A stretch of 64,000 bases of DNA, from positions 1-64,000 of the forward strand of contig MDYQ01000092.1 of NCBI GenBank assembly GCA_003024175.1. Reading direction: 5' to 3'. Shown here piece after piece: positions 22,399 to 35,393 of this stretch. The number at the start of each line of letters is the position of its first letter. Within the stretch, counting starts at the first letter, position 1. The notes under the pieces are model-generated. The model did no database searches. It was given only the letters and a program-made list of their open reading frames with translations, and was not told the DNA's origin. Source of the stretch: Planoprotostelium fungivorum (taxonomy: Eukaryota; Evosea; Variosea; Cavosteliida; Cavosteliaceae). Position numbers and translations under genes: made by a program.

Positions 22399-23326
22399 AT
22401 GAACAATTACGAATGTTACCTCCACGGTGCCGTTAACGACGCACAATGGAAGGCATTCCTCATGTCTAAACTGAAAGGACTCTCTACATCATACGCTGTT
22501 CCGTTTCACTACAAAGAATTGGTTTTCAAGAGTGCCGTCCAAGGTACCTATCAACGACACCGTTGAGATCTTCACATCACCTCTGACCACATACAGGAAT
22601 CGCTCAAATCGAACTCAGAGCTCGCTGCGATCTCTCTTCTGAACCTCACAAATGGTGAACGACCTCTCATCATCTCCTAAAATGACAACATCAGGACCGT
22701 TCGTTCCACTTCACTTCCCAATGTGAAGCCAAAGATGCCCGTGCTAGTTCGCAGCGTCATTGATGCTCAAGTGTCTGACAACATCCACACTTTTCTCGAA
22801 CTGGCCGGATACAAGTGAGAATCTTCATCGAAATATCTGGCGGGAAACCGGCCTCACCCAATCTAGGTACGATTACGAGTTTGTGTCTGAAGGGACGGAG
22901 TCGATCGCTCTAATCAAAGATCGAAGATGTGTCATCACGGTTTCCAAGATCTTTCGGGTGAATTTCTACGAATCTTCGTCCCAATTGTCTTTTCCCGCCA
23001 TTTCTATCTTCCATTGAAATCTCGCAGACATTCGATGGCTCAGGGAGAAACGATGAAGACAGTCTCACACCGGGTTTCTCTCTCGTTGAATTGACAACAA
23101 CTGCCACAACCGATGAAGATCTCAATCATGCGGCTGATGAGCTCAACCTCATCGCGGAGTACTTTGCACCGTATCCTTTGTTCGATCTACAAAGTTGTAG
23201 ATGGAATATATCCTTGACGCTGGTAGGATATCGCTGGTCAAAATTCAACACACGCAAATCAAAGCGAGCAAGGCTTCCGCACAACCTATCAAGCAGACGT
23301 TGGCACAAGGAAAGAAGAAGGGATAA
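22399..23326 (+). CDS. MED18: Mediator complex subunit 18
   Basis: MED18 is a head-module subunit of Mediator, the RNA polymerase II co-activator. ATG 22399 gives MNNYECYLHGAVNDAQWKAF then MSKLKGLS and PFHYKELVFKS, matching the family opening (EYLLQGSV..L..RLRGLC). After introns come KPKMPVLVRSVIDAQVSDNI, FLELAGYKYDYEFVSEGTES and CVITVSKIFR, equivalent to human RNCVDIATSENLTDFL, GFRMDHEFVAKG and YKIFR. FSLVELTTTATTDEDLNHAA and ELNLIAEYFAP finish the core. The last exon probably follows an intron ending GTTGTAG and ends KKKG, TAA 23324-23326. The other frame across that point stays open longer, so the C-terminus is uncertain. It converges on the EF-hand gene. Confidence 0.75.
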
Positions 23327-23459
23327 AGAATCAAGATGTATTTCGTCTCAGTCATCGCATCGACACCTCTTTCACCACGGACACCTCGTGATGCTCTCGT
23401 CGTCTCTCGTGTCGCATCATCAACTGAGAGAGTTATCGGGCGCGTGATGTTGGTCTGCA

Positions 23460-24160
23460 TCATGTCTTTGATTGGATCTTCTGTCTATAATACATGATCA
23501 TGTTTTCGAAATCACGGTAAGAGATACGATGGGGATTGACATCGCCAAAAGTTCCGCTCTTGATGGCTGCACCGATCAAAGACACCACTCGAGCACTCAT
23601 CTTCTCTCCGATCAGCTCGTATGACGCAGGTGTTTGGTTACTCACACATCCTAATTGATCCTCACCACGATATTCATCTCTGTTGGGTTGAAGATCTTCG
23701 GCGACTCTAGCAATGTTCTGTAAGGTGATGTAGCCGGCGTCTGTTGATGGTCACGCGGCTGGCTGTGCATCCAGATTATCTCACTCTTGATATCAAAGTA
23801 TAAGAACATGTCTCGGACCTCTTTTGTAGGATCTCGAATGATCAATCGCTGCGTCATCAACTCTGTGAATTTAGACAGCGTCACTCCCTCTTCTCCGACT
23901 CGTCTCGCTATGTCGTCAAGCTCCACCTGATACTCAGTCGGTGGTTTGCGTTACGCATGATATCACATCACCCTAGTGGGTCGACTGCCAGTAACTGATG
24001 TGATGGCCAGTTTCAGATCGCTTCGACAGAGCATACCTCTTCCGTTACTGTCGAACCTTGAAAATGAAGATCGAATGTCATCCAACATCTCTGGTGTCGG
24101 TCTCTGTTGAATAACGTTCAAGCTTCTTCCATAGGTAGATAGAGAGTTGCCGAACATCAT
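23460..24160 (-). CDS. EF-hand protein similar to EFCAB11
   Basis: ATG 24160 starts MMFGNSLSTYGRSLNVIQQR. The first EF-like unit reads IRSSFSRFDSNGRGMLCRSD then LKLAITSVTGSRPT. After a GTGATGTG...ATCAG intron come VELDDIARRVGEEGVTLSKF and RDPTKEVRDMFLYFD, GYITLQNIARVAEDL, and finally VNPHRISYRDFENMIMYYRQ. TGA is at 23460. The order of units and the final SxRDFExxxxY closely follow human EFCAB11. Most loops have lost the acidic residues for calcium at positions 1, 3, 5 and 12; the first keeps D-x-N-x-R. It is therefore likely a degenerate calmodulin-like scaffold rather than a strong calcium buffer. Confidence 0.68.
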
Positions 24161-24561
24161 GAGCGACAACCTGAAATCGTCAGGGGAAACCTCTAAAAAG
24201 CGCGGGATGTTTTATTTCAATGTTACCCAATCTACTGCTATTCTGCAGAATAACGGCACTTGCAATCAGCGTTTCACCTATAGACAGAGACGAATGGTTT
24301 ATCTCGTGTGGACACGATCTCCACAGTCTTACAATGTTTTTATTGTGTGTGAAGCCTGGCACTCTTGTCAAGTGTCAGGGGCTGACCAAGCCACCCCTCT
24401 AACTCTTCGAAGCTGCAGGCGGCAGCGTTGCCATTCAGCTTCCGTGCTAGCGCTCCGCGCTTGTACTCCTTTGTGTGTTTCTCTCGTAAGAGAAAAAATG
24501 CGCGAAACGGGAATTCTTCTGATCAGACGCATCTGGGAGGACATCAGCGACCTCATAGACG
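24161..24561. other. Divergent promoter interval between EF-hand and GT14 genes
   Basis: No gene is visible between the two head-to-head starts. Open frames here overlap one another on both strands and look accidental. Both promoters should lie within this stretch. Confidence 0.4.
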
Positions 24562-26712
24562 ATGCCCTCTCGAGGGCGGAAGAGACAGTTATTCGCCAAA
24601 TGGAAGTATCTGTCTCTGGTTGTCCTCTTATGGATCACCTCGAATTGGACTCATGCGGGGCCACCATATAGAGGAGAGATTTTTGACCTCTTCAACGCGG
24701 GAGAAGTGTTAGTGCCTTTTGTACCATCAGAAGTGGTAACTCAATACCCCGACTTCCGTCGTCGCTGACCTCAATCAGGTAATGGCAGACCATTCCAACG
24801 TGTCGTTGGCATATTTAATCACAGTCCACAACCGAGAGACAGTCACATCAATGTCAGAGCTGATCAATGCTGTCTATCACCCCAAAGATTATATCTTCAT
24901 ACACGCAGACGCACATAGTATCAAAGACTCTGGAGTCGACATCATCAGAGAACATTACGAAAACATTCCGAACATCATTGTGAGGAACACCCATTTCCTG
25001 TGCCCTCACGTCTCATCTTCAGCAGGTCTTAGAAGATCGAGTGCCCGGTAAATGGGGCGATTTTGCGCTCGTTCAAATGTATCTCAATCTGATCAAGGCG
25101 GCTCACCAACCAGATTACAAGTGGAATTACGCCATCGCCCTGGATGGCTCAGCTTATCCGATCAAGATGAAGCACCTGCGTTCATTCATGGCGGGTCAAC
25201 ACGAGAACATGTGCTTCGTAGATAAGGAGTGGTACCCGTGTAGAGACACGACACCCACAGGGAGAGACAAATGTTCGCGGACACCGGCGAGGTGACAATC
25301 CTTCTACCGATCATCACGTCATCTGTCACATCACCATCATATCACATCGCGATCTCATCTCACCTCATCGCAGGTGTCTCAATTCACGCTGCACGACTCA
25401 CACACTCTCCCCCGACAACGCTCCCATCGCATCATCGACCCAATGGTTCGTCCTCTCCAGACCCTTCATCACGTGGCTGCTCCAACCCGAGGTCCTCGTC
25501 CCCTGGACCAAATTCTTTCGCCCCACTTGGATTCCCGATGAACAATTCTGGACGACTCTATTCTACAACAGTCCCTTCCGAGAGCATCGCTTGGATTTCG
25601 AATTCACCGTGGTCGATTGGCGGGAAAAATGTCTGTTGTGGGAAAATCCCAGGCCGGGTGGTAGTCCTTGTTACTTGGGCGTAACGGATCTGACGACCGT
25701 ACTCAACGTGGAGGGGTTTTTCGTGAGGAAAATGTGGTCGAAAGAGCCGCTGAAGAGGTTGATCGATTTCCACGGAGGTGAGTTGGAGATACGATGATGA
25801 CGATCTGATGATGATCAGATCACCAACCGGAGTGGAATGATTCTACGATGAGTGAGTGATGAGATCGTCATGTGCATCGAGATCTTGTCCGTGTGATGAT
25901 GTTGATGTCTGATTTGTTGAGCAGAGCAAGTCAAACACATGTACGATCTACATCACCTGGCGGCTGAGGCCCTTCAGAGTGTCAAAGTGAGCCACAAGAA
26001 GGGAATGAGAAACATACCCGATCACGTTCCATCATCGGATGTCATCTGCTGGCAACTGCACCATGTTGCAATCGAAAAGGTCGAGGAAGGAGATTTGTAC
26101 ACCAACAAACCCTGTTACACGGTGAGTTTTCATCACGATCCGCGCGATCGCGATGCGATGATCGGTGATCGCGATGGTGACGATGCGACAGATCACTCCG
26201 TTGGACGATGATGAGACGTTTCACATCAGTGATCGCATCGGAATGAGGTTGAGCACAGACGAGAACGGAAAGATCATCATGCAGCCGCCATCCAACGATG
26301 ACGACCAGAAGTGGAAGATGAAGCAGATATCTCCCCTGCCATCGCAACACGTCGGAAAGTGAGAGATCATCCACACCATCATCACGACGATCGATCTCAT
26401 GTCCACGATCATCAACGCGTCATCATCTTAAAGACAACGTTCTGATATCATTATCAGAGCACCAGTTTTTACCTACGAAATCACACAAGTGAAGAGCGGT
26501 ATGCTTCTGACGTGCGAAAAGTGCGGTGTACAGGGAGAAGAGGAGAGGTGAAGAAGATCGAAGAAACACGAGGACTGATGACGTCAGACATGTATCGAAG
26601 TTTGGAGAGGGATCGTTTGTGCAGAGATGGAGAGTGTTACCAGTCGTCCCGTGGTACCCTTTATTGGGTAATTCAATTTGTCAATAAACACACCGTGATT
26701 GGTTTGTCATGA
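24562..26712 (+). CDS. GT14-family glycosyltransferase (core-2/I-branching or xylosyltransferase-like), type II membrane protein
   Basis: GT14 enzymes act in the Golgi lumen, adding beta-linked GlcNAc or xylose. ATG 24562 gives a short basic cytosolic tail and one signal anchor (KYLSLVVLLWITSNWTHAG). Luminal exons read VSLAYLITVHNRETVTSMSE, NAVYHPKDYIFIHADAHSIK, KWGDFALVQMYLNLIKAA, YAIALDGSAYPIKMKHLRSF, TQWFVLSRPFITWLL, TWIPDEQFWTTLFYNSPF and DFEFTVVDWREKCLLWENP. H-x-D, WG...V, LSGxxYP-like and PDE..W blocks are those of GT14. After the catalytic domain there is an extra C-terminal beta-rich part (RIGMRLSTDENGKIIMQPPS). The last splice site is uncertain: either the frame ends at 26712, or another frame rich in CxxC (LLTCEKCGVQGEEE) is used and ends near 26560. 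Confidence 0.75.
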
Positions 26713-26719
26713 TCTCATC

Positions 26720-27527
26720 AGAGATCGTGTGTTGCTGTGTCCACAGAGGACCTCTCAGCGCACACTTTTTCTCGCAGATCCGTAAAGTGGAAGTAAATAC
26801 GCAAAATTAAAACGTTCTCTCCTTCGATTTCCATTTGGAGCCAACGGGGCGTCAGACTTACCTGACTTATTCCGAGGATTTACGCTCAGTAAGGATCTCC
26901 TTATCTATAATAAACGAACTTTGGAAGTTCAAGTGTACTGTGTACCGATACGATCTGGCCTACGACCTTGCAAAGTTGGCAGGGTGAAGGACTCATTTTA
27001 TCGCGAGAACACAAGAAGAAAGAGATGACGACCACAACTGCTACGAATAACGCAAAACAAGCTCCTAAGACAACAACGAACTGTTACGAGCTGAGGAAGG
27101 CGACTCCCTACCCTGTGTATGAGAAGGGGCTTGACATGTGGAGGTGTCTTGCATGTCATACTGTCGGAGAACTCAAGTAGGACCACAACGAACAGAAAGA
27201 GGGCCACGATGTAACGCACCCACCCTCGTGCAAGATGGATGACAATACTGAGTAAAACGGGGAATGATGGAACCCTGTCTTGTTTCAACTCGCAGGTGAG
27301 CACGATCAGATCTTTTCGTACATGTAATATTGTCATTGTTTTATTCAGCAGCCGTCTCATCGCTGTTGTTGAGAACAGTACTTCACGCGTGAGAACGATT
27401 CCGTCTGGCAAACCCAATCGTGCTGGCCACACAACGACGGGTGATAACTCGATCAGGTACGGCAACGCGGCCCAACAAGAAACGAATTCGAGCCAGTGTC
27501 CCCGTTTGTACAAAATTTATCTCTTCT
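26720..27527. other. Convergent intergenic interval with overlapping weak frames
   Basis: Both neighbours end here. On the plus strand 27025-27180 reads MTTTTATNNAKQAPKTTTN and ends WRCLACHTVGELK. On the minus strand a longer frame contains a hydrophobic run (YIVALFLFVVVLLEFSDS) near 27170-27230 that could be a membrane segment. Neither has supporting homology or clear splicing. They overlap on opposite strands, so at most one is real. Confidence 0.3.
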
Positions 27528-28911
27528 TCACAAGTGATCCGGCAGGTACACTTGGTCTCCCCATCCATAGTCATTTCCGTGTTTCGCGATACACCGAACT
27601 TTTTCGGGTGGTTCGACCCAGTCGATGGCTTCCTTGTCTTCTACTTTGAGAGTGGGTGTCTGCCACTCGTTCCTTCCTTTGATGTATTTGTCTTCTGAAT
27701 AACCCACGCCGATCGATGGGATCATTTGAATCTTTCCTTTACCCGCTAGCCAATAATCTGCTCTTCGTCAGCAGGGACTTCATGATGGTCTGATCATGAA
27801 GATGGTCTACTATTTATTGTTCGCAGATACAATCGCATGTGTCATCAACGAAGAGAATCGATTGATGATAGCTAGCGTGATTTTGTGTTCTAAAATAAAA
27901 CATTGTATCACATCACAAATGAAAGAATTTGTCTCTATCCTCGCCTTTGCAGATGCGACTCGCCTCAGATTCTCTGCACTCTCCCTTCGTCTCATTCGGG
28001 TTTCTAAACTTGACTTGGTCGACCAGAGGGGGAGCAGAGAAGATGAGCATACCGTTCCAGCACGAATAGACTTGGATGGGTAACCTCTGCTCATATCGTC
28101 TTCTCGAAGGGGCATGATTTTGAAAATGATCGACGTCGGTCTCCCAGATCATCTTTCCGGCTATGTCTCTGGCCACCCACGTGTCGTAAAATTTTGTATC
28201 GTAATACGGATGCCAATCGAAGGCGCAGGTGATGTCGGCCGATTGGCTGACGTGTTGGTGGATGAGCTCCAAGAGATCGTCCACGCAGAAGAAGATGTCG
28301 TTGAAGAAGAGGAGGATGTCGTAGTCCTTCGACTTCTTCCATAGATGGGAAATGACCAAGTTTCTGAGATCGACCAGGATGGGTATCCTTTGATCTGGGT
28401 CGGCCGACCAGTTTGGACCCTCTTTCGATGATGTGATGAAGATCTCTGACGGTTCGATGCCGATGGAATGTAGCAGAGGAATGAAGGCCTCCGTGAGGAT
28501 TCGTCCCGTCTTATCTTTTGATCCTGATTCGTGGATGGAGAAGCCAAAGGAAGATTGGGGTAGATATCTGATCAGCTCGGTGATGGCTCTAATCTGAGTG
28601 GGTAATGCCGCTTCTGTGTTGTGTGTGTTACCACCGAATAGAATGTTCATCGGACGAGACCGGAGGTAGCCGTATCGCTCATGTATGCGGCGGGTGTTGA
28701 TGGCAGGGCATTCCATAAAGTGAGGCTCTTTCTCTTCGTAGACTCTCTTCAGTAGCTCCAATCTCTTCTCTTGCATGATCCCTCGAGTTGGTGAATCGTC
28801 CTCCTTTTCAGCAAACGGAGAGAGAAAGAGGGAGAGAATGCCCCAGATGAAGAAGAAGGTGACGAATATCCATGCCCAGTGCGGTCTGCATGATGCGTCT
28901 CTGGTTCCCAT
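27528..28911 (-). CDS. GT69 (CAP59/CMT1-type) alpha-1,3-mannosyltransferase-like protein, type II membrane
   Basis: Cryptococcal CMT1/CAP59 proteins belong to GT69 and transfer mannose in the Golgi. ATG 28911 is the first ATG of the frame and is followed by a signal anchor (WAWIFVTFFFIWGILSLFLS). The catalytic region reads NILFGGNTHNTEAALPTQIR, SSFGFSIHESGSKDKTGRIL, DYDILLFFNDIFFCVDDLLE, ADITCAFDWHPYYDTKFYDT and PIQVYSCWNGMLIFSAPPL. ESGSxDxT and FFNDxxFCxxDxLELI are the hallmark GT69 blocks, with CWNGM near the acceptor site. After an intron, DYWLAGKGKIQMIPSIGVGY and a tail reach the TGA at 27528. An aminotransferase lies upstream on the same strand and a GT14 gene faces it. Confidence 0.82.
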
Positions 28912-29028
28912 GTGATGCGATCTCTCCTTCCGATCTGCGTCTGAATTTGAATTTTTAATCCTTTTCGCGATCCTAATCGAGCTTTCATCATGCGACACAT
29001 CCACACATGCAATCGATATCACAATTTA

Positions 29029-30797
<1,769 letters not shown>

Positions 30798-31215
30798 ATT
30801 TGCGATGCAAGGGGAGAAATGAGAGGCCGTCCGGAAGAGGGAGGGTTGTAAAATGTTTACAAGTTGAAAATCGGAACCGTGCCGGCACGTGTACGGACAT
30901 GGACAGATGATTGGATAACATCGACGGCTCACCCTGGTCTGGTTATTGTTGGTCACACTGCCATCATCTTCCCAACCACAATATCCTCTCTGTACTACTC
31001 ATCCGCGACACAACCACGTTAACAACAATCTAGAAAACGAGGTTTGCAGAGACGAACTCACGGTTTTGTAGTACGATCGCTCTCATCATCGTGATATTCA
31101 TCAGCATCACACCCCTGTTTGTTTCTGGCGTGCGTGCAGAGTGGTCGTCCCACTGCAGGAGAGTAACCAAGATGTGAACGAGACAGTGTGACGGAGAACA
31201 TCTATTGTGGTGCCA
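30798..31215. other. Intergenic interval, nothing recognised
   Basis: This lies between the aminotransferase start and the stop of the CotH-like gene, both on the minus strand. It must hold the aminotransferase promoter. I see no open frame, RNA gene or repeat that can be supported. Confidence 0.45.
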
Positions 31216-33880
31216 TCACTTCGCGCGGCCGGCCTCGACAGCAGCAACTGCATCGGTGTATCTCTCCCTCACAAAGTTGAGGAGGGACATGGAGGAAACG
31301 GGTGCGTCTACGTTCACTGCCACGCTGTCAACGAATCTCTGAGGAGTGAAGTCGTAGTCTAACTCGTGCCACCTGTCATCATCATCAGCCATTCATCATC
31401 ACCATCGATCATCACGATCATCATGTGATGATGTTCATCACAACATGGTGATCGTGATGAACCGATGACATCGACTCACAAGTCTTGCACTCCCAAAGGA
31501 AGAATGAACTCGTGCATCTCCGTCATCATGTTCTCGATCGGCCCGCCGGGTGCCATCAATGTCGTCATGAGGTCGATGTAACCCAGATAGTCCTTGACGT
31601 ACTTGACTTGACGAGGAATGACATCACAGGTGCGAGAGTAAGTGAACCAGTCTACGATTCCACGCTTGGCCATGGGCCAGAGAAAACCGTAAGAACCATC
31701 CATATCTTGTCGGAAGGCGATCACCTGATGCGATGATCAGCAAAAGTCATCCGCTCGAATGGAGAAGGAAGGGATGAGAGGAGAGAGAGTTCACCTTGTT
31801 GGAAGATGTGTCGTTGTAGAGGAGGTAGTTGTTGTTGACGATCCACCCGTCGAAATTTCCGGTCATGGAGTCGATGGCAACTGATTTGATGTACGATTGC
31901 ACATCCATCGTCTCCTCTGCAAATTCGTCAGTCAAATCGTCGATGCGATACTTGATGCGATACTTGATGTGATGCTTGATGCGGACACATCACATCGAAT
32001 CGATGATGGCGACATATGAGATGACCCCACCCACAGCCGTGATGTTTCCATACATTCCACTCTTACAGAATTTCAAGAGATCACTCATACCCGCAGAAAA
32101 GGGCTGTCTCATTGTTGGCTCGTTGTAGATTGCGAATATTCTCACCTCGCACTCTTTGATCTTGCACAGAGTTCCGTCCTTATTACCGAATCTCGATTTG
32201 AGCATCTGCTTCTTCATGTCTTCCAGTATGACGTAGACTCCGTGGAAGATGTCGTTGATGTAGAGAGCAGCATAGCCCATACGATAGATGGGAACGTTCA
32301 TACTGCCAGAATGTAAGAATGGGCTCGTATTATCTTCACATAGAGACGATATGGATGGTCATCATGTGTAGGATAAACTGCACGAAGAGAATATCAAACG
32401 ATGTATCAAATGGAAGTTGAGAGTGTATGTAGAAACCATGAAGGGATTATAAGATATGAGATAGAGGATAGAGACATCTCTTCTTCACCTCCTGGCAACG
32501 ACAACAGCCAGAGCTTCACGCTGGAAGGAAGTATCAAACTGGGCGCCCTTCAATTTGATCGACTGTATACATTCAGCAACTACAACCAGCCATTCTCTTC
32601 ACCTTCTGTCCCTTCGTTTCATCTTCAAAGTGAATTCTGAACGACTTCTTTGCAAAGCCAGCAGAAATGTGTCCACTCCTTGAAATAGCTGAAGATATCA
32701 TCAGCCATTCATTTTATCAGGTTTCCTCTTATCAAACTTGATTTACATTCTTTAGAAGGAGAAGATGAGGAAGAGGTATCTCACTGGCGTTGGTTTGGAT
32801 GCTCTCCATCTTGTGATTGTAGATGAGAAGAGAAGTCATCATTTCTTCCGTTCCTTTGGGGCCTGTGATGATCTTCTCGAGGGAATCGGAGGACATGTTG
32901 ATGCGGATCTGAGTGATGGTGGACATGTCTAAGAGGGGGTGATCGTCCTCGTACCTGTCATCGGAGTCAGATGATGAAGATGCTGGGAAGACGATGCAGT
33001 GATGACTTGAGATGCGTGTGGTCTGATGATGTGATGATATGATCATCAGATGATACGATGATCAGATGATATGATGATCAGATGATATGATGATCAGATG
33101 ATATGATGATCAGATGATAAGATGATATGATGATCATGCAACTCACTTGTCTTTGACGTACTGCTTTCCTGGGATCACTTGAGGGATGGGAGTGATGGGA
33201 CCTGCACTTCAAGTCATCCTCTTTAGAGAACGAACCCCACTCACGGATCTTGGCCGAACAGTCCATCAGATGAAATCCATCGGCACACTCGCACACGTCG
33301 AAGCCACCCTTATTGACACAGCTGCCTCCGTTCTGGCAAGGATTGAAATCTTCTTCACAAGACACTGAGAAGATGAGATCTTCCATCGTGGATGGACGAT
33401 GGAGCTCACCGACGGAACAATCGGTTCCCTTCCATCCCCTCTCACAAGCACATCCGCTTCCGGCTGTAGAGTTCAGGCATGAACCGTGACCGAAATCAGA
33501 GAAGCAGTTGTTGGGACATCCTGATCGAACGTCAATGTCTAAATGAGAAAGATCTGAGAGACGAACCGCACGCGCCGGGCAAGATGGAATGGTATTTGGA
33601 GAGACATCTGGCTGTAGACTCCATCCATAAACCATTGTAGTTGTCTCCATCGTACATGTTCTGGTGAGTTACACCTCCTCTGTGAAAATGTGAGGACGAT
33701 GTCAACCTACCTCAACTCACGTGCAGAAGAACGTCACATTGGTGAGAGGGTGTGTTCCGTAACAGCTCTAAAACGTCCATCTTTAGAATATAGAGAGATA
33801 TGCAGTCGATATCTTCTCACCTGAGCTTGAGTGCATCCGAACACGAAGAGGAGAAACAGACAACAGACGGACGCTCTCAT
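31216..33880 (-). CDS. Secreted EGF-domain protein with CotH kinase-like domain
   Basis: CotH proteins have an atypical protein-kinase fold; bacterial CotH phosphorylates spore-coat proteins and fungal forms act at the cell surface. ATG 33880 gives a signal peptide (MRASVCCLFLLFVFGCTQAQ). An EGF region follows: CPNNCFSDFGHGSCLNSTAG, CACERGWKGTDCS and CQNGGSCVNKGGFDVCECAD. The kinase-like part begins DMSTITQIRINMSSDSLEKI and continues YAALYINDIFHGVYVILEDM, KSRFGNKDGTLCKI, AIDSMTGNFDGWIVNNNYLL and VIAFRQDMDGSYGFLWPMA. LYxNxxxxGxYxLxE, DG.LxK and the paired Asp (NFDGW; QDMD) match CotH. The C-terminus ends AVEAGRAK, TGA 31216. Introns are repeat-rich, including a 16-bp tandem array near 33043-33136. 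Confidence 0.75.
33043..33136. repeat. 16-bp tandem repeat (AGATGATATGATGATC) in a CotH-gene intron
   Basis: Roughly six head-to-tail copies of AGATGATATGATGATC with small variants lie in the intron between the EGF and kinase-like parts of the gene. Each unit contains the palindrome GATC. It is a local minisatellite of the GATGAT-rich intron sequence found throughout the window. Confidence 0.8.
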
Positions 33881-35393
33881 CTTCTTATTGGATGGTCCGT
33901 TGGATTTGTGTTGTTCTTGTGCGAATCCCTTCGCGACACATCGAGATCCCCTGACACGGAGCTGACGTGAGAATAAAATTAAATTAAAATACTGACAAAC
34001 ATTCCACAGCAACAGCTATACCGTTCATTGCATGATCATGATCTGCATCCCTTCACCAATCAATTCTGTACAAAAGAAATGCAAGCCAGATGGCAGACGG
34101 TTGCGATGATAAAGTTTGCTCCTTGTAATTTATGGTCGTGCATTTCAGATCAAACTCAAGAGCAGTCAGCGAAGATGACTCAGAAAAAGTGAACCTGCGT
34201 CCGATAGCTATCAAACTGTCTCTTCATCTAAACCCTAAACACAGTCTTACCTGTCTTGTACAGTGCCGGTCTGTTATCTCATTCGTTGTTGTGAGCGGGT
34301 CTGATGTTATACCTGATGGATAGACCTCTTCTCTATGATGTGTGAGGCTAAGACATGATGGTTCTCGTCGCTCTCTTGTGATATCCGTGTTGGAGCGATA
34401 TCTCACGGACTGCTACGACATGCCAATTAGAGACTGATACGACTCGTTGTGTTGGGTCGCCTCAATCCAATTTCCAAACTCCACTCCTTGTGGCTCCTAG
34501 ACACAAGCTTGTGCTTCTCCTCGCACAGCTATTCATCGAATGAAGACTGTAGTATCCATAGACACCCGAGCGCTCGGCTCGTGTAGCTTGGAGAGGCTCG
34601 GGGGTGTAGCATGAAAGGTTGGCGGAATCAGTTCCTAGAGCTCACCGTATATCTCCCACACTGTCAGGGCGCCAGGGAGGGGACTTTCATCTGAAGGCCA
34701 CAGCCTGTGTCGTTGGATGACTTCATCGGTGGTGTCAGATGTGGCACGATAAATCATAGAGAACTCGTCAACTTGATAGGGCAGCTCATTTTGGGCATAG
34801 ACATCTGACAACTTCTGGTTTTAGGAGGTGATCGTTCCTGTAAAAGGTTCTACCGGGAGTCATACGGTGGAGCTGTTATGCGAATGATCACACACCTGTT
34901 ACCCAGACGCGCGGAGTTTCGTCAAGAACTGTTGGTTTCGAGGAGCATCCACACATAAAAGAAAGAGTAGCGAGAGAGACAGAGGGGGTCGTTTCTAGAT
35001 TCGGCCGAGTGTTGCCTCTGAAGCATCAACCATCGTGGTGGCACGGAGGCAACATCGATCACGCAGGGGCGAAAGAGTGCGAACCGATCCGTCAACAGCG
35101 TGCACCTCTAAACACGGCGAGGAGACGTTGAAGAAGATGAGACGGACAGCCGCTGCGACATCTAGGATGTAACATCAGAGCAGACAAACCAAATCGTGCG
35201 TCGATCGCTGGAATAAATTTTGTATTAAGACACTTTCTCATCTTCTCCTCTCTCATCTGAAGACGACAGAACGTGTGCAATTGAGACGAAGCTCGTCCAT
35301 GATGTCGAAAACTTTTTCTTAGAATAGATGGACGCCAAATTTCCCGCCAAACGCACCGCGTTTGATTACAAAGATTAATCAAACCGCATCAGA
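33881..35393. other. 1.5-kb interval without a convincing gene; two candidate stem-loops
   Basis: This is the longest gene-poor stretch of the window, between the divergent CotH and POLD1 genes. No frame could be joined into a protein. Two possible RNA hairpins were noticed. One is at 34562-34607, where ACACCCGAGC pairs with GCTCGGGGGTGT leaving two unpaired bases. The other is at 35010-35054, where TGTTGCCTC pairs with GAGGCAACA. Base composition here is more even than in the ATC-rich spacers elsewhere. I could not match it to U snRNAs, SRP RNA, RNase P RNA or tRNA. Confidence 0.35.

Noticed and set aside
26998-27513. A 171-residue minus-strand frame with a hydrophobic segment
   Set aside because: Unusual composition (many Cys, Leu, Arg), overlaps an opposing frame, lies between two convergent 3' ends, and has no family resemblance.
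33043-33136. Regular repeat array considered as a CRISPR-like array
   Set aside because: Units are contiguous 16-mers without spacers, inside a eukaryotic intron.
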